A model generated the notes under the pieces. The model was not told the origin of the DNA. It ran no database searches and worked only from the letters and a program-made list of their open reading frames with translations. DNA of 64,000 nucleotides from Mitsuokella jalaludinii DSM 13811 (GTDB taxonomy: Bacteria > Bacillota > Negativicutes > Selenomonadales > Selenomonadaceae), in NCBI RefSeq assembly GCF_000702905.1, contig NZ_JNKR01000001.1, positions 408,170 through 472,169 of the forward strand, read 5' to 3'. A program made the translations under genes and the position numbers. Position 1 is the stretch's first letter; each line of letters opens with the position of its first letter. Of this stretch, positions 25,048 to 34,244 are shown in pieces.

Positions 25048-27711
25048 TTGAAGAAAAGATTGTTTCGTTTCTTTGCATCTTTCATCTCCATCCCATTCCT
25101 CGTTTGCGGCCTCAGCCTGCAGTTCACAGTATCAAGTGTGCAGGCGAGGCCGCTCCTGCGCGTGGGGATACACCATGTCGGCACGGACATCACACAGGAT
25201 GCAACCGGCAATTTCTACGGCATGGAGACGGACTTCATGCAGGCGCTCGGCAGCTATGCAGGGCGCGAGGTCGTCTTCGTGCCGGGCACCTGGGAGGAGT
25301 GCCAGGATCGCCTGGAGCGCGGCGAGATCGATGTCATCTCCGGCATCGTCAAGACGCCGCAGCGCGAGCAGACCATGCGCTTCTCGCGCCTGATGATGGG
25401 GCGCGCCAATGACAGCAGAGACGTCCATGGCACGCTGCTGCCGCACCGCGTCAACCAGCTCTATTTCGCCGTGCGGCGGGATGATGAGGCGCTGATGCAG
25501 GAACTCGACCTCGCGGCCGACCAGCTCATCGGCAACCGACCGTACTTCGTCAGCCATCTCTACCAGCTCTACTACGGCCAGCGCGGCTCCGCAGAGCTCC
25601 GGCTGACCGAGAGGGAACAGCGCTTCCTCAAGAGCCACCCCGTCATCTCAGCCGTCGTCGTCGCGCGCGAAGCTCCCTTCGCCTACGTCGACAAAGAGGG
25701 CAATCTGCAGGGCACGATGAAGAAGCTCGCCGACCGGCTCGAGAGGGATCTCGGCATCAAGCTCGCGCTCGTCATCGAGCAGGATTATGCAGCCGCACAG
25801 GAAGACCTCGACAAGGGCCGGGCACAGATCCTTCTCAATGCCGAATGGGACGCCAGCTGGGCCGCCGCCCACAACACGGACCTCTCTGCCGCCTACCTGA
25901 CATCCTATTACACGACCGTCACGCGGCGCAACGGTGCGCCAAGGGCCCCGCGCATCGCCTGTCTCCAAAAGCGCCTGACAGACCGCGTCCTACTGGAGCG
26001 CTACGAGGCGAACCAGATCCATTACTACGCCACGGCAGAGGAGTGCCTGCGTGCCGTCAGCAACGGTCAGGCAGACATCGCCTTCCTGCGGCAGGAGTCC
26101 GCGCAGTACAACATCTGGCAGGGAGATTTCCCGGATCTCGTCACAGACGGCATCGTCACCTCCTCGCAGGACATCGCCATCGGCATCTCCGACCAGATGG
26201 AGCCGGAGCTGCTCTCCATCCTCGACAAGGAGATCCGCTTCATCGGGCCGAACGGCATTTTCGACTATGCGTCCTTCTACGACCAGGGCCTCGACAAGCG
26301 CCGGAGCATCCAGTCTCTCTTCTATGCCTACCCGCAGTACTTCATCACAGGCCTGCTGCTCCTGTTCTTCATCCTGCTGCTGCTGACCTGGCGCCAGTCC
26401 CAGATGCGCCGCAGCCACCTGAAGCAGATGCAGCACATCATCGACACGGACCGCTACACGGGACTGTACAACCGGAGCTGGTTCAAGTACGAAGCCAGCA
26501 AATACCTCAAAGGACACGAAGCTCAGGGCCATTTCGCCATCGTCGAGATCGGCATCAGCCGCCGCGACATCCTCGTCGAGACGTACGGGCAGGATGTCAT
26601 CGTGGAACTGTTGCGCCGCATGGAGGCGACGCTTCAGAAGACAGAATGGGCTAAGCTGCCTGCCGTGCACACGAGCACCGGCAGAGTCTTCTTCCTGCTT
26701 CACATGGACGCGTTCGACGACAGGACGCAGCTCACGACAGCCCTTACACACCTGATGCATCTGAATGAATACATCAGCATCGGCCATCTGGTCGTACACA
26801 TCGCGTTCCACATCGGCATCTGCCCGCTCAAACCGGGCCTCTCTGTCGCCGACGCCATGAACCACGCCAACCTCGCCCTGCACGAAGCGAATCCCATCTG
26901 CTTCTACAACGCGGAAATGCAGCAGAAAGCCGAGTTCCAGAGCCGCATCGAGAGCCTGCAGCAGGGCGCTCTTTCCCGCAAGGAGTTCGAGGTCTGGTAC
27001 CAGCCGAAATACGACCTCGCGACGAGAAAGTGCATCGGCGCCGAGGCGCTCGTGCGCTGGCGCAGCCGCGAGCTCGGCTTCCTGATGCCGGGCCAGTTCA
27101 TCCCGCGCTTCGAGAGCAACGGCTTCATCACACAGCTCGACTTCTATATGCTGACCCACGTCATGGAGACGGTGAAAGAGCGCCGCACCACCGGCCTGCC
27201 CATCGTGCCCGTATCCGTCAACCAGTCGCGCCTGCACATGCAGGAGAAGAATTACCTCGCCTACATGCAGCGCCTCAAGACGTACTACGGCGCAGAGGAC
27301 ATCGAGCTCGAACTCACCGAGACAGCCTTTGACTTCGACACGCCTGAGATGCGCGAGCACGCGCTCCACGTCATGCACGAGTTGCACGAGATGGGCTTCC
27401 GCCTGTCCATCGATGACTTCGGCAGCGGCTACTCCGATCTCACGATCCTCAATGCCATCCCGCTCGATGTCATGAAAATCGACCGCTCGCTGCTGCTCGC
27501 CGCGAACGGTGCCAAGCGCATGCAGGCCGTCCTCGCGCGCATGATCGACCTCGGCCACGCACTCGGCATGACCGTCATCTGTGAGGGAATCGAGACCCGC
27601 GAGCAGGAAGAGATGCTGCGCAGCTACGGCTGCGATCACGGCCAGGGCTACCTCTACGGCAAGCCCATGCCCGAGGCAGAATTCAGCAGCTTCTTGGAGC
27701 AGCACATCTGA
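25048..27711 (+). CDS. Cyclic-di-GMP phosphodiesterase with periplasmic binding-protein sensors
   Basis: An 887-residue membrane protein. Signal segment at 1-33; two bacterial solute-binding (SBP_bac_3) modules at about 35-130 and 190-410; transmembrane helix at about 430-450; a degenerate GGDEF domain (GGDEF position reads TGRVF); then an EAL domain at about 630-880. Catalytic EAL residues are present: EALVRW, VSVNQS, LELTETAF, SIDDFGSGYSDL, MKIDRSL and ICEGIET. It should hydrolyse c-di-GMP in response to a periplasmic amino acid or similar ligand. Start is TTG, with GGAGG 13 bases upstream. A TATAAT lies at 24979-24984. Confidence 0.9.
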   Translation: MKKRLFRFFASFISIPFLVCGLSLQFTVSSVQARPLLRVGIHHVGTDITQDATGNFYGMETDFMQALGSYAGREVVFVPGTWEECQDRLERGEIDVISGIVKTPQREQTMRFSRLMMGRANDSRDVHGTLLPHRVNQLYFAVRRDDEALMQELDLAADQLIGNRPYFVSHLYQLYYGQRGSAELRLTEREQRFLKSHPVISAVVVAREAPFAYVDKEGNLQGTMKKLADRLERDLGIKLALVIEQDYAAAQEDLDKGRAQILLNAEWDASWAAAHNTDLSAAYLTSYYTTVTRRNGAPRAPRIACLQKRLTDRVLLERYEANQIHYYATAEECLRAVSNGQADIAFLRQESAQYNIWQGDFPDLVTDGIVTSSQDIAIGISDQMEPELLSILDKEIRFIGPNGIFDYASFYDQGLDKRRSIQSLFYAYPQYFITGLLLLFFILLLLTWRQSQMRRSHLKQMQHIIDTDRYTGLYNRSWFKYEASKYLKGHEAQGHFAIVEIGISRRDILVETYGQDVIVELLRRMEATLQKTEWAKLPAVHTSTGRVFFLLHMDAFDDRTQLTTALTHLMHLNEYISIGHLVVHIAFHIGICPLKPGLSVADAMNHANLALHEANPICFYNAEMQQKAEFQSRIESLQQGALSRKEFEVWYQPKYDLATRKCIGAEALVRWRSRELGFLMPGQFIPRFESNGFITQLDFYMLTHVMETVKERRTTGLPIVPVSVNQSRLHMQEKNYLAYMQRLKTYYGAEDIELELTETAFDFDTPEMREHALHVMHELHEMGFRLSIDDFGSGYSDLTILNAIPLDVMKIDRSLLLAANGAKRMQAVLARMIDLGHALGMTVICEGIETREQEEMLRSYGCDHGQGYLYGKPMPEAEFSSFLEQHI

Positions 27712-27732
27712 AGCGCGCAGCAGGCTACACAA

Positions 27733-27768
27733 AAAAAGACCTGAGACAGCGATGTCCCAGGTCTTTTT
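27733..27768. terminator. Bidirectional terminator
   Basis: AAAAAGACCTG and CAGGTCTTTTT flank an inner GACA/TGTC stem. It serves the EAL gene and the convergent DAK2 gene. Confidence 0.85.
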
Positions 27769-27795
27769 ATTCGCTTGTATCCAACAGAGATCGAT

Positions 27796-29061
27796 TCAGT
27801 CTTCTGCGGCCCCCGCTGCCTGCCGCATGGCACAGCTATTCTCCTCGGCATCCTTCTCCGGGTCAAATGCCTTGATGGCCTTGGCCTGCTGCATCTTGTC
27901 CTGGCAGAGGACGAGCTCGACGCGGCTGCCGAGCAGGCGCTTAGCCTGGCGGAAGGCCAGGCGGAAATCCCTGCTCCACGACAGCATGACGTAAGAAGAA
28001 GCGAGGTCACTGTGCGCCGCATTGACGAGCTCACCGACCGATGGGCAGTTGCTCTCGCCTCCGCTGACGATGATGTGGACGCCAGCCTCCTGCAGCTCGC
28101 GCGCCTGCACCTTGTTCTCGGCGACAGCGAGCAGGGCGACGCGCATCAGGGCGCCGTGCGCATTGAGCACGTGCACTTCGCTCATGTTCGTGATGTGGAG
28201 GTTCTTGATGGGGCCCCAGCCGATGGCCTGCTCCACAACCTTGCCGACGTGGTCCGTGTGCAGGTGGACCTCGATGCCCTTCTCGTGGCGCTCGACGAGC
28301 GCAAAGCTCGAGTATTCGCGCAGGTGACGCTCAAACTCCGGCACGTCGACGCGCGTGTTGCAGACCGTGAAGCGCACGCAGTACGGGCGCACGAGATCCT
28401 GACGCGGATCAGGCAGGCCCGGCTGCCCGGCCTCAAGGCCAAGCGAGAGGCTGATGGTCGGCGAGACGAAATTGCCGTCGAGGCCCTTGAGGCAGCCCGT
28501 CAGGAATGTAAACATGATGCGCGCACCGGCATCCTCCTGTCCGATCTGCGTCAAGGCCTGTTTGCCCGCCTCGATGGCCGCCTGCAGGATCTCCGAGATT
28601 GGCAGGTTGGCACGCACAGCGTGGTAAGCGCCCTTGGCCACGGCCTTGGCCACCGTGATGATCGGCTGCTCCGGCTGCTCCGGCACCGCGCGCTGCGCGT
28701 AGAGGATGCCGTACTGGAACGCCTTGCCGAACTCCGACGACGTCGCATTGTACTTGCCCGAGAGCCCCTTGCCGAGCCCGCGGAACATCTGCGCGAGCAC
28801 GACGCCCGCGCTGCCGCGCGCGCCAAAGACAGCAGCCGTCGCGATGCGGCGGGCCAGCCCGCCGATGCTGTCGTCCTTCGTATGCGAGAGCGGCATGACG
28901 GCCGCCCCCATCGTGCGCAGGATGTGCGTGCCCGGCATGTGCCCGGCGCCCTTGAGCGCATTGATCTCCTCATACTCCAGCAGGAACTCGCTGTACGCAC
29001 CCGATACCATGCGCTTGAAGTCACTGCCCGTGATTACCTCTCTATTTCCTGTCATGTTCAT
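27796..29061 (-). CDS. DAK2-domain protein, FakA-like (YloV family)
   Basis: A protein of about 421 residues. The N-terminal DAK2 kinase domain has the nucleotide-binding phrase GARGSAGVVLAQMFRGL near residue 80 and an earlier INALKGAGHMPGTH. The central FakA-like part has VRPYCVRFTVC and GIEVHLHTDHVGKVVEQA. Family members phosphorylate fatty acids bound by FakB/DegV partners or act on dihydroxyacetone. It is shorter than the usual FakA (about 550). No FakB/DegV gene is near. The start region has only a weak ribosome site, so ATG at 29055 is also possible. Confidence 0.8.
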   Translation of the reverse strand: MNMTGNREVITGSDFKRMVSGAYSEFLLEYEEINALKGAGHMPGTHILRTMGAAVMPLSHTKDDSIGGLARRIATAAVFGARGSAGVVLAQMFRGLGKGLSGKYNATSSEFGKAFQYGILYAQRAVPEQPEQPIITVAKAVAKGAYHAVRANLPISEILQAAIEAGKQALTQIGQEDAGARIMFTFLTGCLKGLDGNFVSPTISLSLGLEAGQPGLPDPRQDLVRPYCVRFTVCNTRVDVPEFERHLREYSSFALVERHEKGIEVHLHTDHVGKVVEQAIGWGPIKNLHITNMSEVHVLNAHGALMRVALLAVAENKVQARELQEAGVHIIVSGGESNCPSVGELVNAAHSDLASSYVMLSWSRDFRLAFRQAKRLLGSRVELVLCQDKMQQAKAIKAFDPEKDAEENSCAMRQAAGAAED

Positions 29062-29236
29062 CACACCCGTTTCTTTTTGCTGCCTTGGCCTTGCCAAAAC
29101 AGGAATGCTACTTTCTATTATAATTCGCGGCGAGAAAGAAAACACCTCTATTTTCACGAAAATATCCGATATCTTTCAAAAAAAGACGGAAAACTCACCT
29201 GTCGAAAGAAAAAATCACCGAAAGCGAAAATTTCTC

Positions 29237-29265
29237 TTGCCATCAGAGAGAAAAACAGCTATCAT
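29237..29265 (+). promoter_or_regulatory. Promoter of rpmF
   Basis: TTGCCA (29237-29242) and TATCAT (29260-29265) have a 17-base spacer. The inferred leader of about 100 bases includes an imperfect hairpin at 29296-29339. Confidence 0.65.
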
Positions 29266-29372
29266 AGATATATGTGTCAAAATCACATAATTCACGTGAA
29301 ATGAATCCATCCAGCATCAACCCATTGCATGGATTTCACTGAAGGAACACATACCTCGGAGGTGAAAATCAA

Positions 29373-29552
29373 ATGGCAGTACCAAAGCGCAAGACTTCCA
29401 AGGCCCGCCGCGACCAGCGCCGCGCCAACTGGAAGCTCACGGCTCCCGGCTACGTTGCCTGCCCGCAGTGCCACGAGCCGAAGATGCCGCATCACGTTTG
29501 CCCGGAATGCGGTTACTACGATGGCAAGGAAGTCGTCAAGGCAGCAGAATAA
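29373..29552 (+). CDS. rpmF: 50S ribosomal protein L32
   Basis: A 59-residue ribosomal protein beginning [20 protein letters not shown], the standard L32 N-terminus. It has a zinc ribbon with cysteine pairs CPQC and CPEC. GGAGGTG precedes the ATG by 7-8 bases. It is a single-gene transcript with its own promoter and terminator. The usual upstream partner (a YceD/DUF177 gene) is absent here. Confidence 0.97.
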   Translation: MAVPKRKTSKARRDQRRANWKLTAPGYVACPQCHEPKMPHHVCPECGYYDGKEVVKAAE

Positions 29553-29560
29553 GGCAGCAA

Positions 29561-29600
29561 AAAGAACCAGATCATCCCTACGGACGGTCTGGTTCTTTTT
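29561..29600 (+). terminator. Terminator of rpmF
   Basis: AAAGAACCAGA (29561-29571) pairs with TCTGGTTCTTT (29588-29598), with more T after it. Confidence 0.8.
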
Positions 29601-29657
29601 ATGCCCTGATGCGGGCAACGAAAAAGCCCTTGCAGACTGCAAGGGCTGATTTGCAAA

Positions 29658-29746
29658 TGGCAGAGAGGGTGGGATTCGAACCCACGGTGGCTATTAACCA
29701 CACTTGATTTCGAGTCAAGCACCTTCGACCACTCGGACACCTCTCC
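29658..29746 (-). tRNA. tRNA-Ser (CGA)
   Basis: A class II tRNA with a long variable arm. Acceptor GGAGAGG, anticodon stem CTTGA/TCAAG around loop CTCGAAA (anticodon CGA), T loop TTCGAAT, encoded CCA end. It reads TCG. Confidence 0.95.
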
Positions 29747-29878
29747 GTGTTCCTCTACGTTCGTTGAAGAACATAAAGTATGATATCACACATTCCCGCA
29801 AATGTAAAGCACTTTTTTCAAATGGCAGTCGCTCTCAACTCTTTTCTGGAATCATCCATAAAGAATAACGATTACTCG

Positions 29879-29907
29879 TTGACAAAACACTAAATAACAG
29901 GTAGAAT
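29879..29907 (+). promoter_or_regulatory. Promoter of the perR-like gene
   Basis: TTGACA (29879-29884) and TAGAAT (29902-29907) have a 17-base spacer. AT-rich sequence around it could hold an autoregulatory Fur/PerR box, but no clean copy was found. Confidence 0.7.
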
Positions 29908-29988
29908 GATCTTACAAATATTTATTATCCATTACTGTACCCTAAAAACAGCTTGACGGGACAGGAATAGAAAGAGATAGGTGATGAT

Positions 29989-30429
29989 ATGCTGACTTCT
30001 GCTGAATTGACCAGTCGTCTGCGCGAAGCCGGTTTCAAGGTAACGCCGCAGCGCCTTGCCGTCTACAACATGCTTTCCCACACGAAAGCACACCCCAATG
30101 CCGATACGATCTACAAAGAACTCCAGCCGCTCTACCCGACGATGAGCCTGGCCACCGTCTACAAAGCGCTCGCCATCCTCTGCGACCTCGGGCTCGCACA
30201 GGAACTCAACGTCGGCGAGGAAGCCTTCCGCTACGATGCCGACACGAGCCACCACCCGCATATCCGCTGCACGTGCTGCGGCCGCGTCGACGACGTCCCG
30301 GCACTCAACACCGAGGGCGTCTACGAGCAGGTCAAGGACGAGACGGGCTATGCGCTCTCCGACCACCAGCTCTACTTCTTCGGCGTCTGCCCGGAATGCC
30401 AGGAAAAGAAAGCCCATGCCGTCCACTGA
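29989..30429 (+). CDS. perR: Fur family regulator, PerR-like
   Basis: A 146-residue Fur-family repressor with winged helix (VTPQRLAVYNMLSHTKAHPNADTI), a metal site with Asp and His in RYDADTSHHPHIRC, and two zinc cysteine pairs (CTCC and CPEC). The DxTSxHxH pattern and following VDD align better with Bacillus PerR (Asp ligands) than with Fur. This suggests a peroxide sensor that uses metal-catalysed histidine oxidation. Fur or Zur function cannot be excluded. No oxidative-stress gene is directly next to it. Confidence 0.85.
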   Translation: MLTSAELTSRLREAGFKVTPQRLAVYNMLSHTKAHPNADTIYKELQPLYPTMSLATVYKALAILCDLGLAQELNVGEEAFRYDADTSHHPHIRCTCCGRVDDVPALNTEGVYEQVKDETGYALSDHQLYFFGVCPECQEKKAHAVH

Positions 30430-30450
30430 CAACCAATACCTCTTCCCTTC

Positions 30451-30487
30451 ATCAAAAAAGCTGACACATGGTGTCAGCTTTTTTGAT
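30451..30487. terminator. Bidirectional terminator
   Basis: ATCAAAAAAGCTGACAC and its exact complement flank a 3-base loop. It closes perR and the convergent TRAP permease gene. Confidence 0.9.
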
Positions 30488-30517
30488 GCATATATGGGAT
30501 TTGAAAGAGAAAGCAAT

Positions 30518-32446
30518 TCAGGCCTGCACGGCGCTCTTGCGACGCTTGAGCTGCAGGAGCAGGATGACGACGAACAGCGCAAAGCCTGCGATGTCCGTCA
30601 GGAAGCCTGGCTTGATCATCATGAGGCCACCCGCGATGAGCACGAGGCGCTCCACCGTGCTGCAGTCATCGGCCAGGTAGCCGATGAGGGCCGACGAGAG
30701 CGCAACCATGCCGATGAGGGCCGTCAAGGTCGTCAGCAGCAGGTCAAGGGCCGTGCCCTCAATCATCAGCAGCACCGGCGACAGGACGAACATGTACGGG
30801 ATGATGAAGGCCGCTATGGCAAGCTTCGAGGCGTTGATGCCTGTCCTCAGGGGATTGCCGCCAGAGATGCCTGACCCTGCGAAGGCCGCCAGCGCGACAG
30901 GCGGCGTGACATCGGCGATGATGCCGAAGTAGAAGACGAACATGTGCGCACAGAGCACCGGCACGCCCATCTGCACGAGCGCCGGAGCGGCGATTGTCGA
31001 GGTTATGACGTAGTTGGCCGTCGTCGGCACGCCCATGCCGAGGATGATGGCCGTGATCATCGTGAAGAACATCGTCGGCAGCAGCAGGCCGCCCGAGAGG
31101 TCCAGGAGTCCAGAGGCCAGCTTGAGTCCGACACCCGTCTTCGTCACGACGCCGATGATGATGCCGGCCGAGGCGCAGGCGACGAGGACCGAGAGCACGT
31201 TGCGCGCGCCGCGGTCGAGGCCGCGGACGATCTCGATCGGCTTCATGCGCGTCGACTTGCGCAGGGCTGAGCAGAGGATGGACAGCACAATGGCAACGAG
31301 CGCTGCGCGCATCGGCGTGTAGCCAGAGACGAGCAGATAGACGATGACGATGAGCGGCAAGGCCAGATGGCCGCGCTCACGGAGGATCGTGCCGATCTTC
31401 GGCAGCTGGCTGCGCGGGATGCCCTTGAGGTTGCCGCGCTTCGCCTCGAAGTGGACGCCGAGCCAAATGCCCGCGAAGTAGAGGAAGGCCGGCACGATGG
31501 CCGCCTTGACGATATCGATGTAGGGAACGCCGACGAACTCAGCCATGAGGAAGGCCGCAGCGCCCATGACCGGCGGCATGAGCTGGCCGCCCGTCGAGGC
31601 AGCCGCCTCAACGGCTCCGGCGAAATCCTTGTGGTAGCCGAGTTTCTTCATCATCGGGATGGTCAGGGAACCCGTGCCGACGACGTTGGCGACGGAGCTG
31701 CCGGAAACTGTGCCCATGAGGCCGGACGACAGCACGGCGACTTTCGCCGGGCCGCCGCTGGCCCAGCCGGCGATGGCATTGGCGAGGTCGATGAAGAACT
31801 TGCCGAGACCCGTCGACTCCAGGTAAGCGCCGAACAGGATGAACAGGAAGATGAACGTCGACGAGACGCCGAGCGGGATGCCGAAGATGCCCTCTGTCGT
31901 GAAGTAGAGGTGGCCGACGAGCTGCTCGATCGTCAGCCCGCGGTGCGCGAGGACGCCCGGCATGTAGGGACCGGCAAAGGCGTAGATCAGGAAGGCCAGC
32001 ACGACGCAGACCATCGGCAGGCCGACGATGCGGCGCGTCGCCTCGATGACGAGCAGGATGCCCAGCAGGCCGACGATGAGGTCAATGCCCGAGACAGTGC
32101 CCGAGCGCAGCACGAGATGCTGATACTCCATCACGATGTAGGCAGGCGTCGCGGCGCCGAGAACGGCGAGCAGCACATCGAAGGGATGCACCTTGTAGCG
32201 CGACCACGACTTGCGCGTCGGATACAGCAGGTAGACGAGCGCCAGGCCGAAGCCCAGATGGACGGCTCGCTGCAGTTGCGCGTCGAGCACGCCGAACGTC
32301 GCCGTGTAGAGCTGGAAGACGGAGAACGTGATGGCAATGGCCGAGACGATTTTCGCCATGACGCCCTTGTACATCATCGTGTCGGATTCTTTGTCGTATT
32401 TCTTTAAGATGTCATCTGCGGATTTTGGATCCAGCTTTTCAGTCAT
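30518..32446 (-). CDS. TRAP transporter permease, fused small and large subunits
   Basis: A 642-residue membrane protein joining the 4-helix DctQ-like and 12-helix DctM-like parts of a TRAP transporter. This is typical of TAXI-type systems. Glycine-rich DctM segments include SSGLMGTVSGSSVANVVGTG and MGVPTTANYVITS. It imports an organic acid or amino acid with sodium or protons, with ligand delivered by the TAXI protein at 33089-34051. ATG at 32446 has AAAGGATG upstream; an ATG 9 bases earlier overlaps that site. Confidence 0.93.
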   Translation of the reverse strand: MTEKLDPKSADDILKKYDKESDTMMYKGVMAKIVSAIAITFSVFQLYTATFGVLDAQLQRAVHLGFGLALVYLLYPTRKSWSRYKVHPFDVLLAVLGAATPAYIVMEYQHLVLRSGTVSGIDLIVGLLGILLVIEATRRIVGLPMVCVVLAFLIYAFAGPYMPGVLAHRGLTIEQLVGHLYFTTEGIFGIPLGVSSTFIFLFILFGAYLESTGLGKFFIDLANAIAGWASGGPAKVAVLSSGLMGTVSGSSVANVVGTGSLTIPMMKKLGYHKDFAGAVEAAASTGGQLMPPVMGAAAFLMAEFVGVPYIDIVKAAIVPAFLYFAGIWLGVHFEAKRGNLKGIPRSQLPKIGTILRERGHLALPLIVIVYLLVSGYTPMRAALVAIVLSILCSALRKSTRMKPIEIVRGLDRGARNVLSVLVACASAGIIIGVVTKTGVGLKLASGLLDLSGGLLLPTMFFTMITAIILGMGVPTTANYVITSTIAAPALVQMGVPVLCAHMFVFYFGIIADVTPPVALAAFAGSGISGGNPLRTGINASKLAIAAFIIPYMFVLSPVLLMIEGTALDLLLTTLTALIGMVALSSALIGYLADDCSTVERLVLIAGGLMMIKPGFLTDIAGFALFVVILLLQLKRRKSAVQA

Positions 32447-32499
32447 AAAAAACATCCTTTCTGCTTCTCTGCTTCCCTATTCTCGGGAAGGAAAAGTAT

Positions 32500-32985
32500 T
32501 CAGCAGCCGAGCAGAGCCCGGTAAAATGGCACAATGGAGAGATCGATGCGCGTGCCGGGCGCATACCGTTCATAGAGGCGGTACTCCCGCCCATTGACCG
32601 TCAGCGTGAGTTTCGTGCCCACCCCCGTCCGCAGGGAGAGCGTCCGGAAGTGACGGTCCATGTGATCGAAGATGTAATAATCCCCTTCCTCGCGGAAGTC
32701 TCCTTCCTCCGCGAGGAACGGCAGCCCCACGCCGAAGGACTGGTACTTCGTCGAGAGCAAATTGAAGCCATCCTTCTCATCGTTGATCTCGAGATTCTCG
32801 AGCACCGGTGTTTTCTGCACCGAATGGATGAAGTGGATGGAAAAGGGCAGTCCCGCCCTCGCCTCGACCATCACCACACGCTCCCCCTGCGCCCGCACGA
32901 CGAAGCACGGCGTCAGGAATACGGAGAGCACAGCGATGATTGAGCCGAGCACGGTCAGCCACAGACAGATTGGATAACGACGCAT
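32500..32985 (-). CDS. DUF1850 protein of a TRAP-TAXI locus
   Basis: A 161-residue protein with an N-terminal membrane helix and a domain matching DUF1850 (FSIHFIHSVQKTPVLE, then GVGLPFLAEEG). Members are regularly encoded between TAXI binding proteins and fused permeases; their role is unknown. It lies between those two genes here. ATG at 32985 is preferred over an upstream reading to 33039 because GGTGG precedes it. Confidence 0.82.
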   Translation of the reverse strand: MRRYPICLWLTVLGSIIAVLSVFLTPCFVVRAQGERVVMVEARAGLPFSIHFIHSVQKTPVLENLEINDEKDGFNLLSTKYQSFGVGLPFLAEEGDFREEGDYYIFDHMDRHFRTLSLRTGVGTKLTLTVNGREYRLYERYAPGTRIDLSIVPFYRALLGC

Positions 32986-33004
32986 AAGACCACCAGACAA
33001 AATC

Positions 33005-33060
33005 AAAAAGGCCTCCTCCATCGCACACCGCACATGCATGAGCTGACGAAAGAGGCCTTT
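33005..33060 (-). terminator. Long-loop terminator after the TAXI gene
   Basis: AAAGGCCTC (33007-33015) pairs with GAGGCCTTT (33052-33060). The minus strand continues with TT. The 36-base loop suggests partial termination, allowing the binding protein to exceed the permease. Confidence 0.6.
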
Positions 33061-33088
33061 CCTTATATTATATTACGCTTTTACTCGA

Positions 33089-34051
33089 TTACTCTTTGAA
33101 GAACTTCTCAGCACCGGCGTTCATCGGCAGAGACATGCCCTTGAGGGCCGTGTCCTTCGTGATGAGCTTGCCGACGGAATGAGCGGCCTGCAGGCGGTCG
33201 AGGTTCGTGAAGATGGCCTTCGCGATGTCGTAGCCCATCTTGTCGTCTACCTTGTCCGTCGCGACAAGCATGGCCATGACGGAGATAGTCGGGACGTCCT
33301 CGTCGAAGCCAGCATACGTGCCAGCCGGGATCGTCGTCTTCGTGTAGAACGGATACTTCGCGATCAGGGCCTCAGCCTTGTCGGCATCGATTGGCAGCAG
33401 GCGTACCTTGTTCTGAGATGCGATATCCTGTACGGACGAGGTCGGATAACCGGCCGTCAGGAAGGCTGCATCGACGTTGCCATCCTTGAGGGCGCTGGCG
33501 CCTTCTGCGAAGGACAGGTACTGGACATCGATGTCGTTGTAGGTGATGCCGTAGGCCTCGAGGATCTGGCGGGCATTCGCCTCAGCACCGGATCCGGCTG
33601 CACCGACGGCTACGCGCTTGCCCTTGAGCTCCTTGATGCTCTTGATGCCCGACTTGTCGAGCGTGACGAACTGGCACGTCTCCGGATAGAGCGAAGCGAT
33701 GCCGCGGATGTTGTCGACCTTCTTGTCCTGGAACATCTCCGTTCCATTGACGGCATAGTAGGTGATATCGTTCTGGACGATGGCCAGGTCGACGGAATTG
33801 TCCTTGAGCATGTTGATGTTCGCGACCGTCGCACCAGTCGACTGTGCACTCGCATTCATGCCCGGGATTTCCTTGTTGAGGATCTCCGCCATCGCACCGC
33901 CGATCGGATAATACGTACCGGCCGTGCCGCCCGTCGCGATGTTGAGGAATTTCTTCTGGCTGCTCTCACTACCACAGCCGGCCAGGAGCGCTGCTGTCAT
34001 AACCGCTATGAGTCCCACGGTCAGCATTTTGGTCAAGGAATGAAACTTCAT
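33089..34051 (-). CDS. TAXI family TRAP solute-binding lipoprotein
   Basis: A 320-residue protein with a lipobox (AALLAGC near residue 25) and the TAXI signature ATGGTAGTYYPIGGAMAEIL near residues 38-58. It captures the substrate outside the membrane and feeds the fused permease. ATG at 34051 follows GGGAGG. Together with the DUF1850 and permease genes it forms one transport locus under a strong promoter at 34099-34127. TAXI ligands such as glutamate are known only for some members. Confidence 0.92.
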   Translation of the reverse strand: MKFHSLTKMLTVGLIAVMTAALLAGCGSESSQKKFLNIATGGTAGTYYPIGGAMAEILNKEIPGMNASAQSTGATVANINMLKDNSVDLAIVQNDITYYAVNGTEMFQDKKVDNIRGIASLYPETCQFVTLDKSGIKSIKELKGKRVAVGAAGSGAEANARQILEAYGITYNDIDVQYLSFAEGASALKDGNVDAAFLTAGYPTSSVQDIASQNKVRLLPIDADKAEALIAKYPFYTKTTIPAGTYAGFDEDVPTISVMAMLVATDKVDDKMGYDIAKAIFTNLDRLQAAHSVGKLITKDTALKGMSLPMNAGAEKFFKE

Positions 34052-34098
34052 ATTGAACGCCTCCCACTTTATGCAAAACAAATCATATCATGTATAAA

Positions 34099-34127
34099 AT
34101 TATAACATGGTACATATACACTGACAA
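34099..34127 (-). promoter_or_regulatory. Promoter of the TRAP-TAXI locus
   Basis: Minus strand TTGTCA (34127-34122) and TATAAT (34104-34099) are separated by 17 bases. Confidence 0.75.
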
Positions 34128-34179
34128 GACAAAATTCGTCATTTATCTAAAAATCTGTAATGTATATGTGTATACAAGA

Positions 34180-34216
34180 AACAAAAAGAGTCTTCCCTTC
34201 TTGTGGGAAGACTCTT
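34180..34216 (-). terminator. Terminator of the CBS-ACT gene
   Basis: AAGAGTCTTCCC (34186-34197) pairs with GGGAAGACTCTT (34205-34216), with TTTTT next on the minus strand. Confidence 0.85.
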
Positions 34217-34244
34217 CGTTGAGTCATATCTATCGTATCGAAGT

